Shown here: positions 41,762 to 50,531 of the stretch, piece after piece
How the letters are laid out: each line of letters starts with the position of its first letter
Numbering within the stretch: the stretch's first letter is position 1
Source: JADGRF01 sp035274465
GTDB taxonomy: Bacteria > Myxococcota_A > Polyangia > Polyangiales > JAFGIB01
Direction: 5' to 3'
DNA: 64,000 nucleotides
Assembly (NCBI GenBank): GCA_035274465.1
Contig: DATEOF010000229.1
Coordinates: 24,978 to 88,977 of the forward strand
Position numbers and translations under genes: made by a program
The notes under the pieces: generated by a model
The model's database searches: none
Told to the model about the DNA's origin: nothing
Seen by the model: only the letters and a program-made list of their open reading frames with translations

Positions 41762-41777
41762 CGGCACGCGGCTTGCT
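41762..41777 (+). promoter_or_regulatory. Sigma-54 (-24/-12) promoter of the efflux operon
   Basis: CGGCACGCGGCTTGCT matches the sigma-54 consensus TGGCACG-N4-TTGCT at all but the first base, with GG (41763-41764) and GC (41775-41776) exactly 10 bp apart. The start of transcription would fall near 41788, only a few bases before the ATG at 41792, so the leader may be absent or very short. A sigma-54 activator gene lies in the adjacent divergent operon. Confidence 0.75.
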
Positions 41778-41791
41778 CACTGCCGGCCCAC

Positions 41792-42913
41792 ATGCTTGTC
41801 ATCCGACACCGCCGTATTCTGTCTGCCGTGCTCTCGCTCTGCGCCGCCTGTTCATCGGCCAAGAGCGAGGAAGCGCACTTCGAGCCTCCTCCCGCGCAAG
41901 TCTCCGGCAAGGGCAGCGACGTCAGGCTGCGACCCGAGTCGCGCAAGTTCGTCGAGGTTGCAGCCATTGGCGGCGGAGACAGCCCTGCCCTCGTGCGCTC
42001 GCCGGGCCGGGTGGCCTTTCGCGACGCGGCTGTCTCGCGAGTCAGCGCGCCGATCAACGGCCGCGTGACCGCGGTCTACGTGCACGTCGGCCAGCACGTC
42101 CAGAAGGGTGAACGCCTGCTCGCGCTGGCCAGCCCGGACGCCGCGACGATGAGCGCAGATCTGGAACGCGCGCAGGTCTCCGAGCGCGCCGCGCAGGCCG
42201 AGCTGAAGCGCCAGCAGCTGATGACGAAGGAAGGCGTCGGCATCGAGAGCGAACGCCTGGCCGCGGAGGCGCGCTGGGACGAGACCCGCGCCGAGCTCGC
42301 ACGCGCGCGCAGCAGCAGCGCCATCCTCGGCCGCTCCGATCACGGCGCAGTCGAGGTGCGCGCACCGATCGCGGGCGACGTGCTGGCGTTGCACGCGTCG
42401 CTCGGAGCTGCGGCGCGCAGCGAAGGGGACAGCCTGCTCGAGCTTGGCGACGCCAACGATCTGTGGGTGGTGACGGAAGTGTTCGAGCGCGAGCTACCGT
42501 TGATCAAGAGCGGCGACAAGGCGAGCGCCGAAGTGGCCTCGGTCGCAGGGCCCGTGCCGCTGCACGTGGTCGGCGTCGGCGCGGCAGTCGATCCCGAGAC
42601 GCGCCGCGCGCCCGTGTACCTGGCGTTCGACGCGGAAAAAGCACCCGTGCGCGCCGGCATGTACGCGCGCGTGACCGTGGAAGCCAGCGATCAGCACAGC
42701 TTGGGAGTGCCCGCCAGCGCAGTGCTCGTGAAAGATGCCGGCAAGACGATCGTGTACGTGACCAAAGATGACAGCTCGTTCGTCGCTCGCGAAGTGAGCG
42801 TGGGCCACGCCGTGGATGGTCGGGTGCCCGTGTTCTCCGGCCTCAGCGCCGGGGAACGCATCGCCGTCCGGGGTGCACTGCTGCTCGACTCGTCTGCCGA
42901 GCAGATGCTCTGA
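41792..42913 (+). CDS. czcB: RND efflux periplasmic adaptor (CzcB type), lipoprotein
   Basis: 373 residues. Signal with a lipobox (LSLCAAC). Membrane-fusion layout: barrel-sandwich half RVSAPINGRVTAVYVHVGQH and VQKGERLLALASPDAAT; a helical hairpin ADLERAQVSERAAQAELKRQ; return half VEVRAPIAGDVLALHASLGA; beta-barrel DLWVVTEVFERELPLIKSGD; membrane-proximal VPASAVLVKDAGKTIVYV and GLSAGERIAVRGALLL. It links the inner-membrane pump with the outer-membrane factor. It is first in the operon B-A-C and sits right behind a sigma-54 promoter. No His-rich metal tail is seen. Confidence 0.9.
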   Translation: MLVIRHRRILSAVLSLCAACSSAKSEEAHFEPPPAQVSGKGSDVRLRPESRKFVEVAAIGGGDSPALVRSPGRVAFRDAAVSRVSAPINGRVTAVYVHVGQHVQKGERLLALASPDAATMSADLERAQVSERAAQAELKRQQLMTKEGVGIESERLAAEARWDETRAELARARSSSAILGRSDHGAVEVRAPIAGDVLALHASLGAAARSEGDSLLELGDANDLWVVTEVFERELPLIKSGDKASAEVASVAGPVPLHVVGVGAAVDPETRRAPVYLAFDAEKAPVRAGMYARVTVEASDQHSLGVPASAVLVKDAGKTIVYVTKDDSSFVAREVSVGHAVDGRVPVFSGLSAGERIAVRGALLLDSSAEQML

Positions 42914-42935
42914 GCGCTCGAAGGAGTCTACGAAC

Positions 42936-45900
42936 ATGCTCGCCACGTTGATCGCGTGGGCGGTTCGCCGCCGCTACGCTGCCGCCCTGATCACACTCAT
43001 ATTCGCCGCCTTCGGCGCCTACGCCTACGCGAACACGCCGATCGAAGCATATCCGGACGTCACGAACTATCAGGTCAACGTGATCTCACAGTTGCCTGGC
43101 CTGGCGCCCGAGGAGATCGAGCGTCAGGTCACCGTGCCGCTCGAGCGCGTGCTCAACGGCGTGCCCGGGATGATCGGCATGCGCAGCGAGAGCCTGTTCG
43201 GACTGTCGCTGATCTTCATCACCTTCGACGACAACGTCGACGTGTTCCGCGCCCGCGCCATGGTCTCGGAGCGCGTGCGCACGGCGGAGCTCAGCCCCGA
43301 CACCGAGGTCGAGCTCGGTCCCGAGTGCACTCCGCTGGGCGAGGTCTACCAGTACCGGTTGACCAGCGATCGCCACGATCTGTACCAGCTGCGCTCGGCG
43401 CAGGAGTGGACCGTCTCGCGCGTCTTCAAGCAGGTGCCGGGCGTGGCCGACGTGGTGAACTTCGGCGGCTACCTGAAGGAACTCCACGTCGTGGTGGATC
43501 CCGCGCGGCTCGAGGCCCACGGGCTGACGCTGCAAGACGTGCTCGACGCGCTGGAGAAGTCCAACTCGAACACCGGTGGTGGCTTCCTGCGTCAGGGCGA
43601 CCAGGAGCTGACGATCCGTGGCATCGGCTTGATCGCCAATGCCGAAGACATCGAGCACGTGGTGCTGAAGAGCAACCAGGGGGCGCCGGTCACGGTCGGC
43701 GACGTCGCCACGGTCATCCAGTCGCACACCCCGCGGCGCGGTGCGGTCGGCCTGAACAACGAGCGCGAAGTCACCGAAGGCTTCGTGCTGCTGCGGCGCG
43801 GCGAGAACCCGTCGCGCGTGCTCGACGCCGTGCACGCCAAGGTCACGGAGCTGAACGAGAAGATCTTGCCACGCGGCATGCACATCGAGCCGTTCTACGA
43901 CCGCACGCGCCTGGTGCACCAGACGCTCGCCACCGTGCACCACAACCTGATCGAAGGCTTCCTGCTGATCGTCGGCTTCGTCTGGTTGTTCCTGCGCACG
44001 CTGCGCGGTTCGCTGGCGGTGGCGGTCGTCATCCCGCTCGCGCTGCTGGCGGCGTTTGCGGGCCTGTACCTGCTCGGCATGCCGGCCAACCTGATCTCGA
44101 TGGGCGCGATCGACTTCGGCATCCTGGTCGACGGTGCGGTCGTGTTGGTCGAGAACGTGATGCACGAGATGCAGCACCGGAAGCCGACCGACCGCCGCGA
44201 GCTGCTCGGCATCCCCCAAGGGGACTTCCTCCGCAGCGTCCCCGAAGGGGACTCGCTCCACGGCGTCATCGCGCGCTCGGCGGTGGCCGTGTCGCGGCCG
44301 ACGCTGTACGCGATGTCGATCATCATCGCCGCGCTGATCCCCGTGTTCACGCTGCAGCGCGTCGAGGGGCGCATCTTCCGCCCGCTCGCGCTGACCTACA
44401 GCCTGGCGCTGCTGGGCGCGCTGATCTTCGCGCTCACCACCGTGCCGGCGATCTGCGCGCTGGTGCTGCGCCCGCGCGACGCCGAGCTGCGCGAACCCGC
44501 CTGGCTCGACTGGCTGCGCACGCGCTATCGGGCCGCCCTCCACTGGCTCAGCGGAAGGCGCGCGCTGGTGTTCGGCGGCGGCGGGCTACTGCTGGCGCTC
44601 GCGATCCTGGTCGGCACGCAGCTCGGCAGCGAATTCTTGCCCGAGCTCGACGAGGGCGACTTCGTGATCTTCGTCGAGATGCCGTCCAGCATCGCGCTCG
44701 ATCGCGGCCAGACCGTGCTCGAGGAGGTGCGGCGCAGGATCCTGACCTTCCCCGAAGTGCTGGCCACGCTCAGCGAGGAGGGACGACCCGAAGACGGCAC
44801 GGACGACGAGGGAGTGAACATGAGCGAGACGTTCGTGCGCCTCAAGCCCAAGGAAACGTGGCCGTCCGGTATGGACAAGGACAAGTTGATCGAGGCCATG
44901 CGCGCGAACCTGGAGGAGATCCCGGGCGTCCAGTTCAACTTCTCGAGCCCGATCAAGGACAACGTCGAAGAAGCCGTCAGCGGCGTGCGCGGCAAGGTCG
45001 TGCTCAAGATCTACGGCGAAGACTTCGGCAAGATGCGCAGCACGCTCGACCGCGCGATCGAAGCGCTGCACAAGGTCGCGGGCGTCGTCGACCTGGACAT
45101 CTACCGCGAGACCACCGTGCCGCAGCTGCAGATCCAGCTCGACCGCGCGGCGCTCGCGCGCGAGGGCATCTCGGTGGAGGACGCCCAGCGCGTGATCAAC
45201 ACCGGCCTCGGCGGACGCATCGTCACGCAGCTCTGGGAAGGCGAGACGATCGTGCCGGTGCGGGTGAAGTTGCCGGGCGGAGAGACCGCCGATCAAGAGC
45301 ACATCGCCAACCTGCTCGTGCCCACGCCGAGCGGTGCACGCGTGCCGCTGCGCGAGCTGGCCACCATCCAGGTGCGCATGGGCCGCGCGTCGATCAACCG
45401 CGAGAACAATAGCCGGTTCATGGCGCTCAAGTTCAACGTCGAGGGCCGCGATCTCGGCTCCACCATTCGAGATGGCATGAAGGCAGTCGAGCAGATGGGC
45501 CAGATCCCCGAGGGCTACCAGCTCACCTGGTCGGGCGAGTTCGAGAACCAGGCGCGCGCCATCGGGCGCTTGCGCATCGTCGTGCCGATCTCGCTGTTGA
45601 TCGTGTTGGGGCTCCTGTACTCGGCGCTCGGCTCCGCGCGCAGTGCGTCGGCGGTGCTGCTGTCGGCGCCGTTCGCGCTGACCGGCGGCATCTTCGGGCT
45701 GGGGCTGGCAGGCATCACGCTCTCGGTGAGCGCGGTGATCGGCTTCATCGCGCTGCTCGGGCAGGTCTCGCTGGCGGGCTTGCTGGTGCTGAGCGCGATC
45801 GAAGAACGGCGGCGCGATGGCGCCAGCCTCGCCGAAGCGGTGGTGGAAGGTGCGACCACACGCATGCGCGCAGTCTTGATGACCACGCTGCTCGGACTGC

Positions 45901-46106
45901 TGGGCCTGATCCCGATGGCGCTGTCGCACGGCGTGGGCAGCGAGACGCAGCGGCCGTTCGCGGTGGTGATCGTCGGCGGCATGCTGACCACGCTGCTGGT
46001 GGCGCTGTTGCTCTTGCCGGTGCTGTACGCGCTGCTGGCTCGCCGCGAGCAGGGCACGCTGCGCGAGGCGGATCTGGACTTGAGCGCCCAGGAGTCGAGG
46101 TCATGA
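42936..46106 (+). CDS. czcA: Heavy-metal RND efflux pump (CzcA type)
   Basis: 1056 residues from ATG 42936, with aaggag upstream. RND transporter with 12 helices and two large periplasmic loops. The TM4 proton-relay motif DFGILVDGAVVLVEN (D-D-E) is that of divalent-cation pumps such as CzcA (Zn/Co/Cd/Ni), not Cu/Ag pumps. Other family blocks: YPDVTNYQVNVIS, GVPGMIGMRSESLFGLSLI, ELDEGDFVIFVEMPSS, FNFSSPIKDNVEEAVSG and GFIALLGQVSLAGLLVLS. After TM4 the cytoplasmic loop is longer than usual because of a duplicated 9-residue unit (see repeat at 44211). Its last bases overlap the outer-membrane gene. Confidence 0.94.
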   Translation: MLATLIAWAVRRRYAAALITLIFAAFGAYAYANTPIEAYPDVTNYQVNVISQLPGLAPEEIERQVTVPLERVLNGVPGMIGMRSESLFGLSLIFITFDDNVDVFRARAMVSERVRTAELSPDTEVELGPECTPLGEVYQYRLTSDRHDLYQLRSAQEWTVSRVFKQVPGVADVVNFGGYLKELHVVVDPARLEAHGLTLQDVLDALEKSNSNTGGGFLRQGDQELTIRGIGLIANAEDIEHVVLKSNQGAPVTVGDVATVIQSHTPRRGAVGLNNEREVTEGFVLLRRGENPSRVLDAVHAKVTELNEKILPRGMHIEPFYDRTRLVHQTLATVHHNLIEGFLLIVGFVWLFLRTLRGSLAVAVVIPLALLAAFAGLYLLGMPANLISMGAIDFGILVDGAVVLVENVMHEMQHRKPTDRRELLGIPQGDFLRSVPEGDSLHGVIARSAVAVSRPTLYAMSIIIAALIPVFTLQRVEGRIFRPLALTYSLALLGALIFALTTVPAICALVLRPRDAELREPAWLDWLRTRYRAALHWLSGRRALVFGGGGLLLALAILVGTQLGSEFLPELDEGDFVIFVEMPSSIALDRGQTVLEEVRRRILTFPEVLATLSEEGRPEDGTDDEGVNMSETFVRLKPKETWPSGMDKDKLIEAMRANLEEIPGVQFNFSSPIKDNVEEAVSGVRGKVVLKIYGEDFGKMRSTLDRAIEALHKVAGVVDLDIYRETTVPQLQIQLDRAALAREGISVEDAQRVINTGLGGRIVTQLWEGETIVPVRVKLPGGETADQEHIANLLVPTPSGARVPLRELATIQVRMGRASINRENNSRFMALKFNVEGRDLGSTIRDGMKAVEQMGQIPEGYQLTWSGEFENQARAIGRLRIVVPISLLIVLGLLYSALGSARSASAVLLSAPFALTGGIFGLGLAGITLSVSAVIGFIALLGQVSLAGLLVLSAIEERRRDGASLAEAVVEGATTRMRAVLMTTLLGLLGLIPMALSHGVGSETQRPFAVVIVGGMLTTLLVALLLLPVLYALLARREQGTLREADLDLSAQESRS
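44211..44264 (+). repeat. Two 27-bp tandem units with palindromic core inside czcA
   Basis: Units 44211-44237 and 44238-44264 match at 21 of 27 bases. Each has a near-palindrome CCCC(C/G)AAGGGGACT. In frame they add IPQGDFLRS and VPEGDSLHG to the loop after TM4. The spacing from the EN of TM4 to the next conserved RPTLY is about 18 residues longer than I expect for CzcA, which equals the two units. Likely an expanded or inserted small palindromic element. Confidence 0.6.
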
Positions 46107-47380
46107 GCGCGCGCGGCTGGTTGTTCATCGCCGCAGCCTGGCTGCTGCAGCCCATGGCGGCGCACGCCGAGCAGGCCGCCGCTCCCAGCGGCTTGCCCCA
46201 ACAGGTCGCCTGGAGCGACGTGATCCAGCTGGTGCACCGAGCCAGCCCGCGCATCCTGGCCATCCACAGCCAGACTGCGGTCGCCGAGGCGGGTGTGGCC
46301 GTGGCGGGCGTGCTGCCGAACCCTTCGCTCTCGTACACCGGCTACGGCCGCGTCGGTCACGGCGACCAGTACGGCACGCAGCACGAGATCGGAGTGGAGA
46401 TGCCGCTCTGGCTGGCCGGCCAGCGCGGAGCACGCATGCTCGCTGCGCGGCGCCGCGCGGAGCTCGCACGCGCCGAGGCCACGACGAGCGAGGCCGAGCT
46501 CGAAGCGAGCGCGCTGCGTGCCTGGTTGGGCCTTCTCTACGCCCAGACGCGGGTGGTTGCGCTCGAGCAAGCCCAGCACGACGTGGCCAGCCTGGCCGAC
46601 ACGGTGCATGCCCGGGTCAGTGCGGGCGCGCAGAGCGCCTACGACGCGGCGCGCGTCGATCTGGAGCAGGCCGAGCTCGCCACGCACCTCGCCGCCGAGC
46701 GCGCCGAAGTCGAGGAGCAGAGCGCCGCGTTTGCCCAGGCGCTCGGCATCTCTGGCTGGCGGCCGCGGGCCGTCGGCACACTCTCGCCGCTCGGCCTGGA
46801 CCCGGACTTCGCCGCATTGTGGCGCGGAGCGGCCGGCAAGCTGCCGCAGCTAACGGCGGCGGAGCGCCAGGATGCCGTGGCGCGCAGCGATGTCGAGCTG
46901 GCGCGGGCCGAACGCTGGCCTGCGCTCACGGTCAGCGCGGGCACCCTGCTCACCACCGACGGCGGTAGCACGGCGCTCTCGCTCGGCGTCTCGGCACCCA
47001 TCCCGCTCTTCGATTTCGGTGGGGCGGCCATCGATCAGGCGCACGCGGCCGAAAAGAGCGCCCAGGCCGAACATCGCAGCACCGAGCAATCCGCCAAGGC
47101 CAGGCTCGAAGCCGCGGTCGTCGGCCTGCGCGACCGGCGCGCGGCGCTCGACACGTACGAGCGACAGGTAGGCGCGCGGCTGCCGGGGTTACACGACATG
47201 GCCAGGGCCGCGTACGAGAGCGGCCGCGCCAACGTGCTCGAATTGCTCGACTCGTTCCGCACCGGCATCGACGTCACGCTCGAACGCAGCGAGCTGACCC
47301 GCGACGTCCTGGACGCCGAGCTCGAAGTGCTCGGTGCCGGTGGCTTGCTGCACGACGGAGCATTAACAGCGGCCAAGTGA
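46103..47380 (+). CDS. czcC: Outer-membrane efflux factor (CzcC/TolC type)
   Basis: 425 residues. It starts at ATG 46103, overlapping the czcA stop by 4 bp. Sec signal RGWLFIAAAWLLQPMAAHA. Two TolC-family repeats are visible by their coiled helices: DVIQLVHRASPRILAIHSQT and AGVLPNPSLSYTGYG; then DVELARAERWPALTVSAGTL, LGVSAPIPLFDFGGAAIDQA and YESGRANVLELLDSF. It forms the outer-membrane channel of the tripartite pump. Gene order B-A-C differs from the classical czcCBA order. It overlaps the next gene by 4 bp (GTGA). Confidence 0.88.
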   Translation: MSARGWLFIAAAWLLQPMAAHAEQAAAPSGLPQQVAWSDVIQLVHRASPRILAIHSQTAVAEAGVAVAGVLPNPSLSYTGYGRVGHGDQYGTQHEIGVEMPLWLAGQRGARMLAARRRAELARAEATTSEAELEASALRAWLGLLYAQTRVVALEQAQHDVASLADTVHARVSAGAQSAYDAARVDLEQAELATHLAAERAEVEEQSAAFAQALGISGWRPRAVGTLSPLGLDPDFAALWRGAAGKLPQLTAAERQDAVARSDVELARAERWPALTVSAGTLLTTDGGSTALSLGVSAPIPLFDFGGAAIDQAHAAEKSAQAEHRSTEQSAKARLEAAVVGLRDRRAALDTYERQVGARLPGLHDMARAAYESGRANVLELLDSFRTGIDVTLERSELTRDVLDAELEVLGAGGLLHDGALTAAK

Positions 47381-48198
47381 CGGATGTCACACGCGAGCGC
47401 GTGCTGCAGCGCGCACTCGCGCGTATGCTGCTGCGCATGGACCCGCACCGCGCCCAGATTCTCGACCAGTTCACGCGCCAGGCCGTCCCATTCTCGACTG
47501 CGCCCGGCATTCGCGATCAAACCGCGCTGCAACTGTTGGTGGATTGCAGCGGCGTCCGCAAGCAAGAGAGTGTGCTCGACGTGGCCTGCGGCCCCGGTCT
47601 GGTGCTGCGCGCGTTCGCCGGCGCGGCGGCGCAGGTCACCGGCATCGACGTTACCCCCGCGATGATCACGCGCGCCCGCGAGCTCGTCGGTGGCCTGCCC
47701 AACGTCACGCTCGACAGCGGCGACGTGCAGAACCTGCCCTACGACGACCACAGCTTCGACGTCGTCGTCAGTCGCTTCGCCTTCCACCACTTCCCGGATC
47801 CGCGTGCGGTGCTCGGCGAGATGAAGCGCGTCTGCCGGCCCGGCGGGCGCGTGCTGGTCTGCGATCTGCTGGCGTCGGAGGACCCCAACAAGGCCGAGGC
47901 CTTCCACGACATCGAGCTGATCCGCGACCCCTCACACTACCGCGCGCGCCGCCTCGAGGAGCTCCAGAGCTACTACCGTGCCCATGACCTCGAGGCCGAG
48001 CTGGCCGCGATGTACCAGTTGCCGTTCGAGCTCGAAAGCTACCTCGCCCGTTCCTTCCCCACGAGCGGCACTCGCGAAGCGCTGCGCAAGCGCTACCTGG
48101 CGGCGGTCCCGGACGACGCGATCGGACTGCATTTGACTCGAGTCGGCAACGAGATCCATGGCGCGTACGACGTCGCCATCCTGCGCGCGGTCTGCTGA
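47377..48198 (+). CDS. SAM-dependent methyltransferase (UbiE-like)
   Basis: 273 residues from GTG 47377, which overlaps the czcC stop. Homologues of this type usually begin near DPHRAQILDQFTRQAVPFS, so ATG 47437 is the other credible start. Class I methyltransferase motifs: ESVLDVACGPGLVLRAFAG (motif I), QVTGIDVTPAMITRAREL, LDSGDVQNLPYDDHSFDVVV, SRFAFHHFPDPRAVLGEMKR and RPGGRVLVCDLL. The substrate is unknown. Being translationally coupled to the efflux operon is notable, but a link to metal resistance (such as methylation of a metalloid) is only a possibility. Confidence 0.8.
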   Translation: MTDVTRERVLQRALARMLLRMDPHRAQILDQFTRQAVPFSTAPGIRDQTALQLLVDCSGVRKQESVLDVACGPGLVLRAFAGAAAQVTGIDVTPAMITRARELVGGLPNVTLDSGDVQNLPYDDHSFDVVVSRFAFHHFPDPRAVLGEMKRVCRPGGRVLVCDLLASEDPNKAEAFHDIELIRDPSHYRARRLEELQSYYRAHDLEAELAAMYQLPFELESYLARSFPTSGTREALRKRYLAAVPDDAIGLHLTRVGNEIHGAYDVAILRAVC

Positions 48199-48199
48199 C

Positions 48200-49012
48200 T
48201 CACCTGAGTGTACGCAGGAAGTCGCTCGCGGCCTTCAAGGCCGCCGCGTGAACGATGGGGTTCTTGCGGGTGAGCGGTAAGCTCGCGACTGCGGCGGAGA
48301 AGTGGAGGCGGTCCTCGGGCATGCCGAACTTCACGCGCGGGCCGAGCACGCGTGCGTAGGTGGAGAGATCTTCCTGTGGAGCTGGATGGCGGAAGCAGAC
48401 CTGGAGCGGCTCGAGCGAGGGTTGCTCGGTCTCGCGCCGAAGGCCGGTGGTCCAGACCGCCATCGTGAGCTCCGCGAAGCCGTGGTGCGTGAATAAACCC
48501 GGCGGAATGACCGAGCGCAGCAGGTGGCTGCCGTCGGGCTCCACGCGGTGCAGGCAGCGGACCTCGCTGTGGAGCAAGGAAAAGAAGCGAGCCCCCTGCG
48601 CCAGCGCGCGACCCACGTTCGGCGCCGTCCGCGCCAACAGCTCGATCAGAGCGAAGTGGCCGGCCTCCACCATCTCGGCCGCCTTGATGCCCGCGTCCTG
48701 CCCCGCGCTCTCACACACCAGCTGGGCGATGCGATTGGCGGCCGGTTGCGTGAAACGCATGCCGGGATCGCGCAAGTCGGCGACCCGCACGCCTGCGCGG
48801 TCAGCGAGCTCAGCGATCGGCAGGCCGTGCCGGCGCCCGAGCTCCACCCAGGGCCACAGCGTCAAGCTCGCCTGAGTGCCTTTAGGCTCGACGCGGCCAC
48901 CTGCGGGCTCGCGTAGCGCGTCCGACTCTGACTGCCTCCCTTGGGTCACGGGGCGGCAGTATGGTGTGGGGTTGGCGGTCTGTCGACCCGCGGTTAGGTA
49001 CGGGGCCTTCAC
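48200..49012 (-). CDS. AraC-type effector-binding protein without a DNA-binding domain
   Basis: Up to 270 residues from 49012; the first ~45 residues look non-coding, so the true start is probably further in (near VEPKGTQASLTLWPW). It matches the N-terminal arabinose-binding-type domain of OruR-like AraC regulators: VELGRRHGLPIAELADRAGV, AAEMVEAGHFALIELLARTA, PNVGRALAQGARFFSLLHSE, FTHHGFAELTMAVWTTG and LHFSAAVASLPLTRKNP. In full-length regulators two C-terminal HTH motifs follow over about 100 residues; here the gene stops (48200) directly against the end of the methyltransferase gene. It is truncated or a stand-alone sensor. Confidence 0.65.
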   Translation of the reverse strand: MKAPYLTAGRQTANPTPYCRPVTQGRQSESDALREPAGGRVEPKGTQASLTLWPWVELGRRHGLPIAELADRAGVRVADLRDPGMRFTQPAANRIAQLVCESAGQDAGIKAAEMVEAGHFALIELLARTAPNVGRALAQGARFFSLLHSEVRCLHRVEPDGSHLLRSVIPPGLFTHHGFAELTMAVWTTGLRRETEQPSLEPLQVCFRHPAPQEDLSTYARVLGPRVKFGMPEDRLHFSAAVASLPLTRKNPIVHAAALKAASDFLRTLR

Positions 49013-49286
49013 TTCAATTCGTGTTAGTCCAGTCGTGCCAACGCGGTTTGTCGCAGTAGTAGCTGTGCTTCAGGAACACGATTGTATGGCAGGTGTTTGA
49101 CCTCGAAGACCAGCACGAGTGCAATCAACGCAGCAGCACGCCACTTCCCGTCGCGAGCAACATCGAGATTGGATGAGCAACACCTCGACCAGATCGAAAA
49201 GGTTGGTCGCCATGGTCCCGACCTCGGACGCGGACACAGATCCGAACCGATAGCGTCGGCTCGCGGTTCGTGCCAGATTCCTGCAG

Positions 49287-50531
49287 ATGTGCGGCTCGTC
49301 GAAAGCTGCGCGCTGCGGCCTCTTCGTGGCGTGGTTGAGCGTGGGGCTCGTTGCAGCTTGTAGCGGCAGCGGCAGCTCGGAAGACGCGGGCGGGAGCACG
49401 GCAGCCGCGGGGGACCGCGCGAGCTCCGGATCGAATGCTGGGAGCGGTGGGACCGGCGACGCGGGCAGAGGCGGTGGCGGCACGGGGATACCGCCGCAGC
49501 GCGATGCGGGGGCCGCTGGCCGCGGGGGCGCGGACTCTCCCGGGGGCGCGGGCGCTTCGGTCGGCGGCGCAGGTGCAGGGGGACGCGCTGGCACTCCGGC
49601 GCCGGCGATGGACGCCATGGTGTCGATGCCGAGCGATGCCGGTGTACCTGAAGATGCTGCGACGGACGCGGGTTCCGCGGCATGCGGGCGGTGCACTGCG
49701 TACGCGGCACCGATGAAGAGTGGCGCCGTCGAGGTGGCGGAGCTCGAGGCGCTCTCCGGCTTGGCGTCGAGTCGCGCGCAACCGGATATCGTGTTCGTTC
49801 ACAACGATCACGATCGCCCCGTCGTCTACGCGCTCGACCTCCAGGGGCGCCTGCATGCGCGCATCACACTCGAGGGCGCGACGGCGTCGGACATCGAAGA
49901 CATCGCGGTCGGGCCCTGCGGGAACCAAACCTGCGTGTTCCTCGGCGACATCGGCGACAACGCAGCCACGCGCGGCGAGTACGCGGTGCTGCGCTTCGTC
50001 GAACCCAAGGTACCGAACGAGCCGGGGTCGAGCGCGATGACCGCGACGTTCGAGCGCTACCGCTTCACGTACGAGGACGGCAGCCACAACGCAGAGAGCT
50101 TGATGGTCGGACCGGACGGCAGCCTGTACATCGTGACGAAGCTCGCACCCGGATCGGGAGGTAAAGTCGCCGCGAACGGAGTGAGCAGCGTGTACAAGCT
50201 CGCGGCCTCCGCGCTGTCCACCAGCGAGAGTGCGCGCGCGACCAAGGTCGCGACGCTGACTGTACCGATGACCGGCGATCTCGCGGCCTCTGCGGCTGCG
50301 GCACATCCCTGTGGTCAGGGCTTTCTACTGCGCACCTACAATCGAGTGTACGAGTTCGTCACGCCACCGGGCGCGAGCTTCGAGAGCGCTTTCACCGCGA
50401 CGCCCAGCGTGGTGGCGATGCCGGACGAGCCACAGAGCGAAGGCATCGACTATCGCCCGAATGGTCGAGGGTTCGTGAGCTCGGGTGAAGGCGCGAAGGC
50501 GCCGCTGATGTTTACCGACTGTAAGCCGTAG
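49287..50531 (+). CDS. Gly-rich-linker lipoprotein with propeller-like domain
   Basis: 414 residues. Lipobox LVAAC (VAWLSVGLVAACSGSG). A ~100-residue Gly/Ala/Ser linker with TGDAGRGGGGTGIPP follows. The folded part, ~140-414, has repeated strands: PDIVFVHNDHDRPVVYALDL, GRLHARITLEGATASDIEDI, NQTCVFLGDIGDNAATRGEY and GPDGSLYIVTKLAPG. DIEDIAVGPC followed by GDIGDNAATR is a pattern I associate with PE/lactonase-like propellers of unknown role in myxobacteria. The end overlaps the kinase gene of cassette B (convergent) by 20 bp. Confidence 0.65.
   Translation: MCGSSKAARCGLFVAWLSVGLVAACSGSGSSEDAGGSTAAAGDRASSGSNAGSGGTGDAGRGGGGTGIPPQRDAGAAGRGGADSPGGAGASVGGAGAGGRAGTPAPAMDAMVSMPSDAGVPEDAATDAGSAACGRCTAYAAPMKSGAVEVAELEALSGLASSRAQPDIVFVHNDHDRPVVYALDLQGRLHARITLEGATASDIEDIAVGPCGNQTCVFLGDIGDNAATRGEYAVLRFVEPKVPNEPGSSAMTATFERYRFTYEDGSHNAESLMVGPDGSLYIVTKLAPGSGGKVAANGVSSVYKLAASALSTSESARATKVATLTVPMTGDLAASAAAAHPCGQGFLLRTYNRVYEFVTPPGASFESAFTATPSVVAMPDEPQSEGIDYRPNGRGFVSSGEGAKAPLMFTDCKP

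Noticed and set aside
42956..45412. An 818-codon open frame inside czcA
   Set aside because: Arg/Ala/Pro-rich shadow frame of the RND pump gene; no domain pattern.
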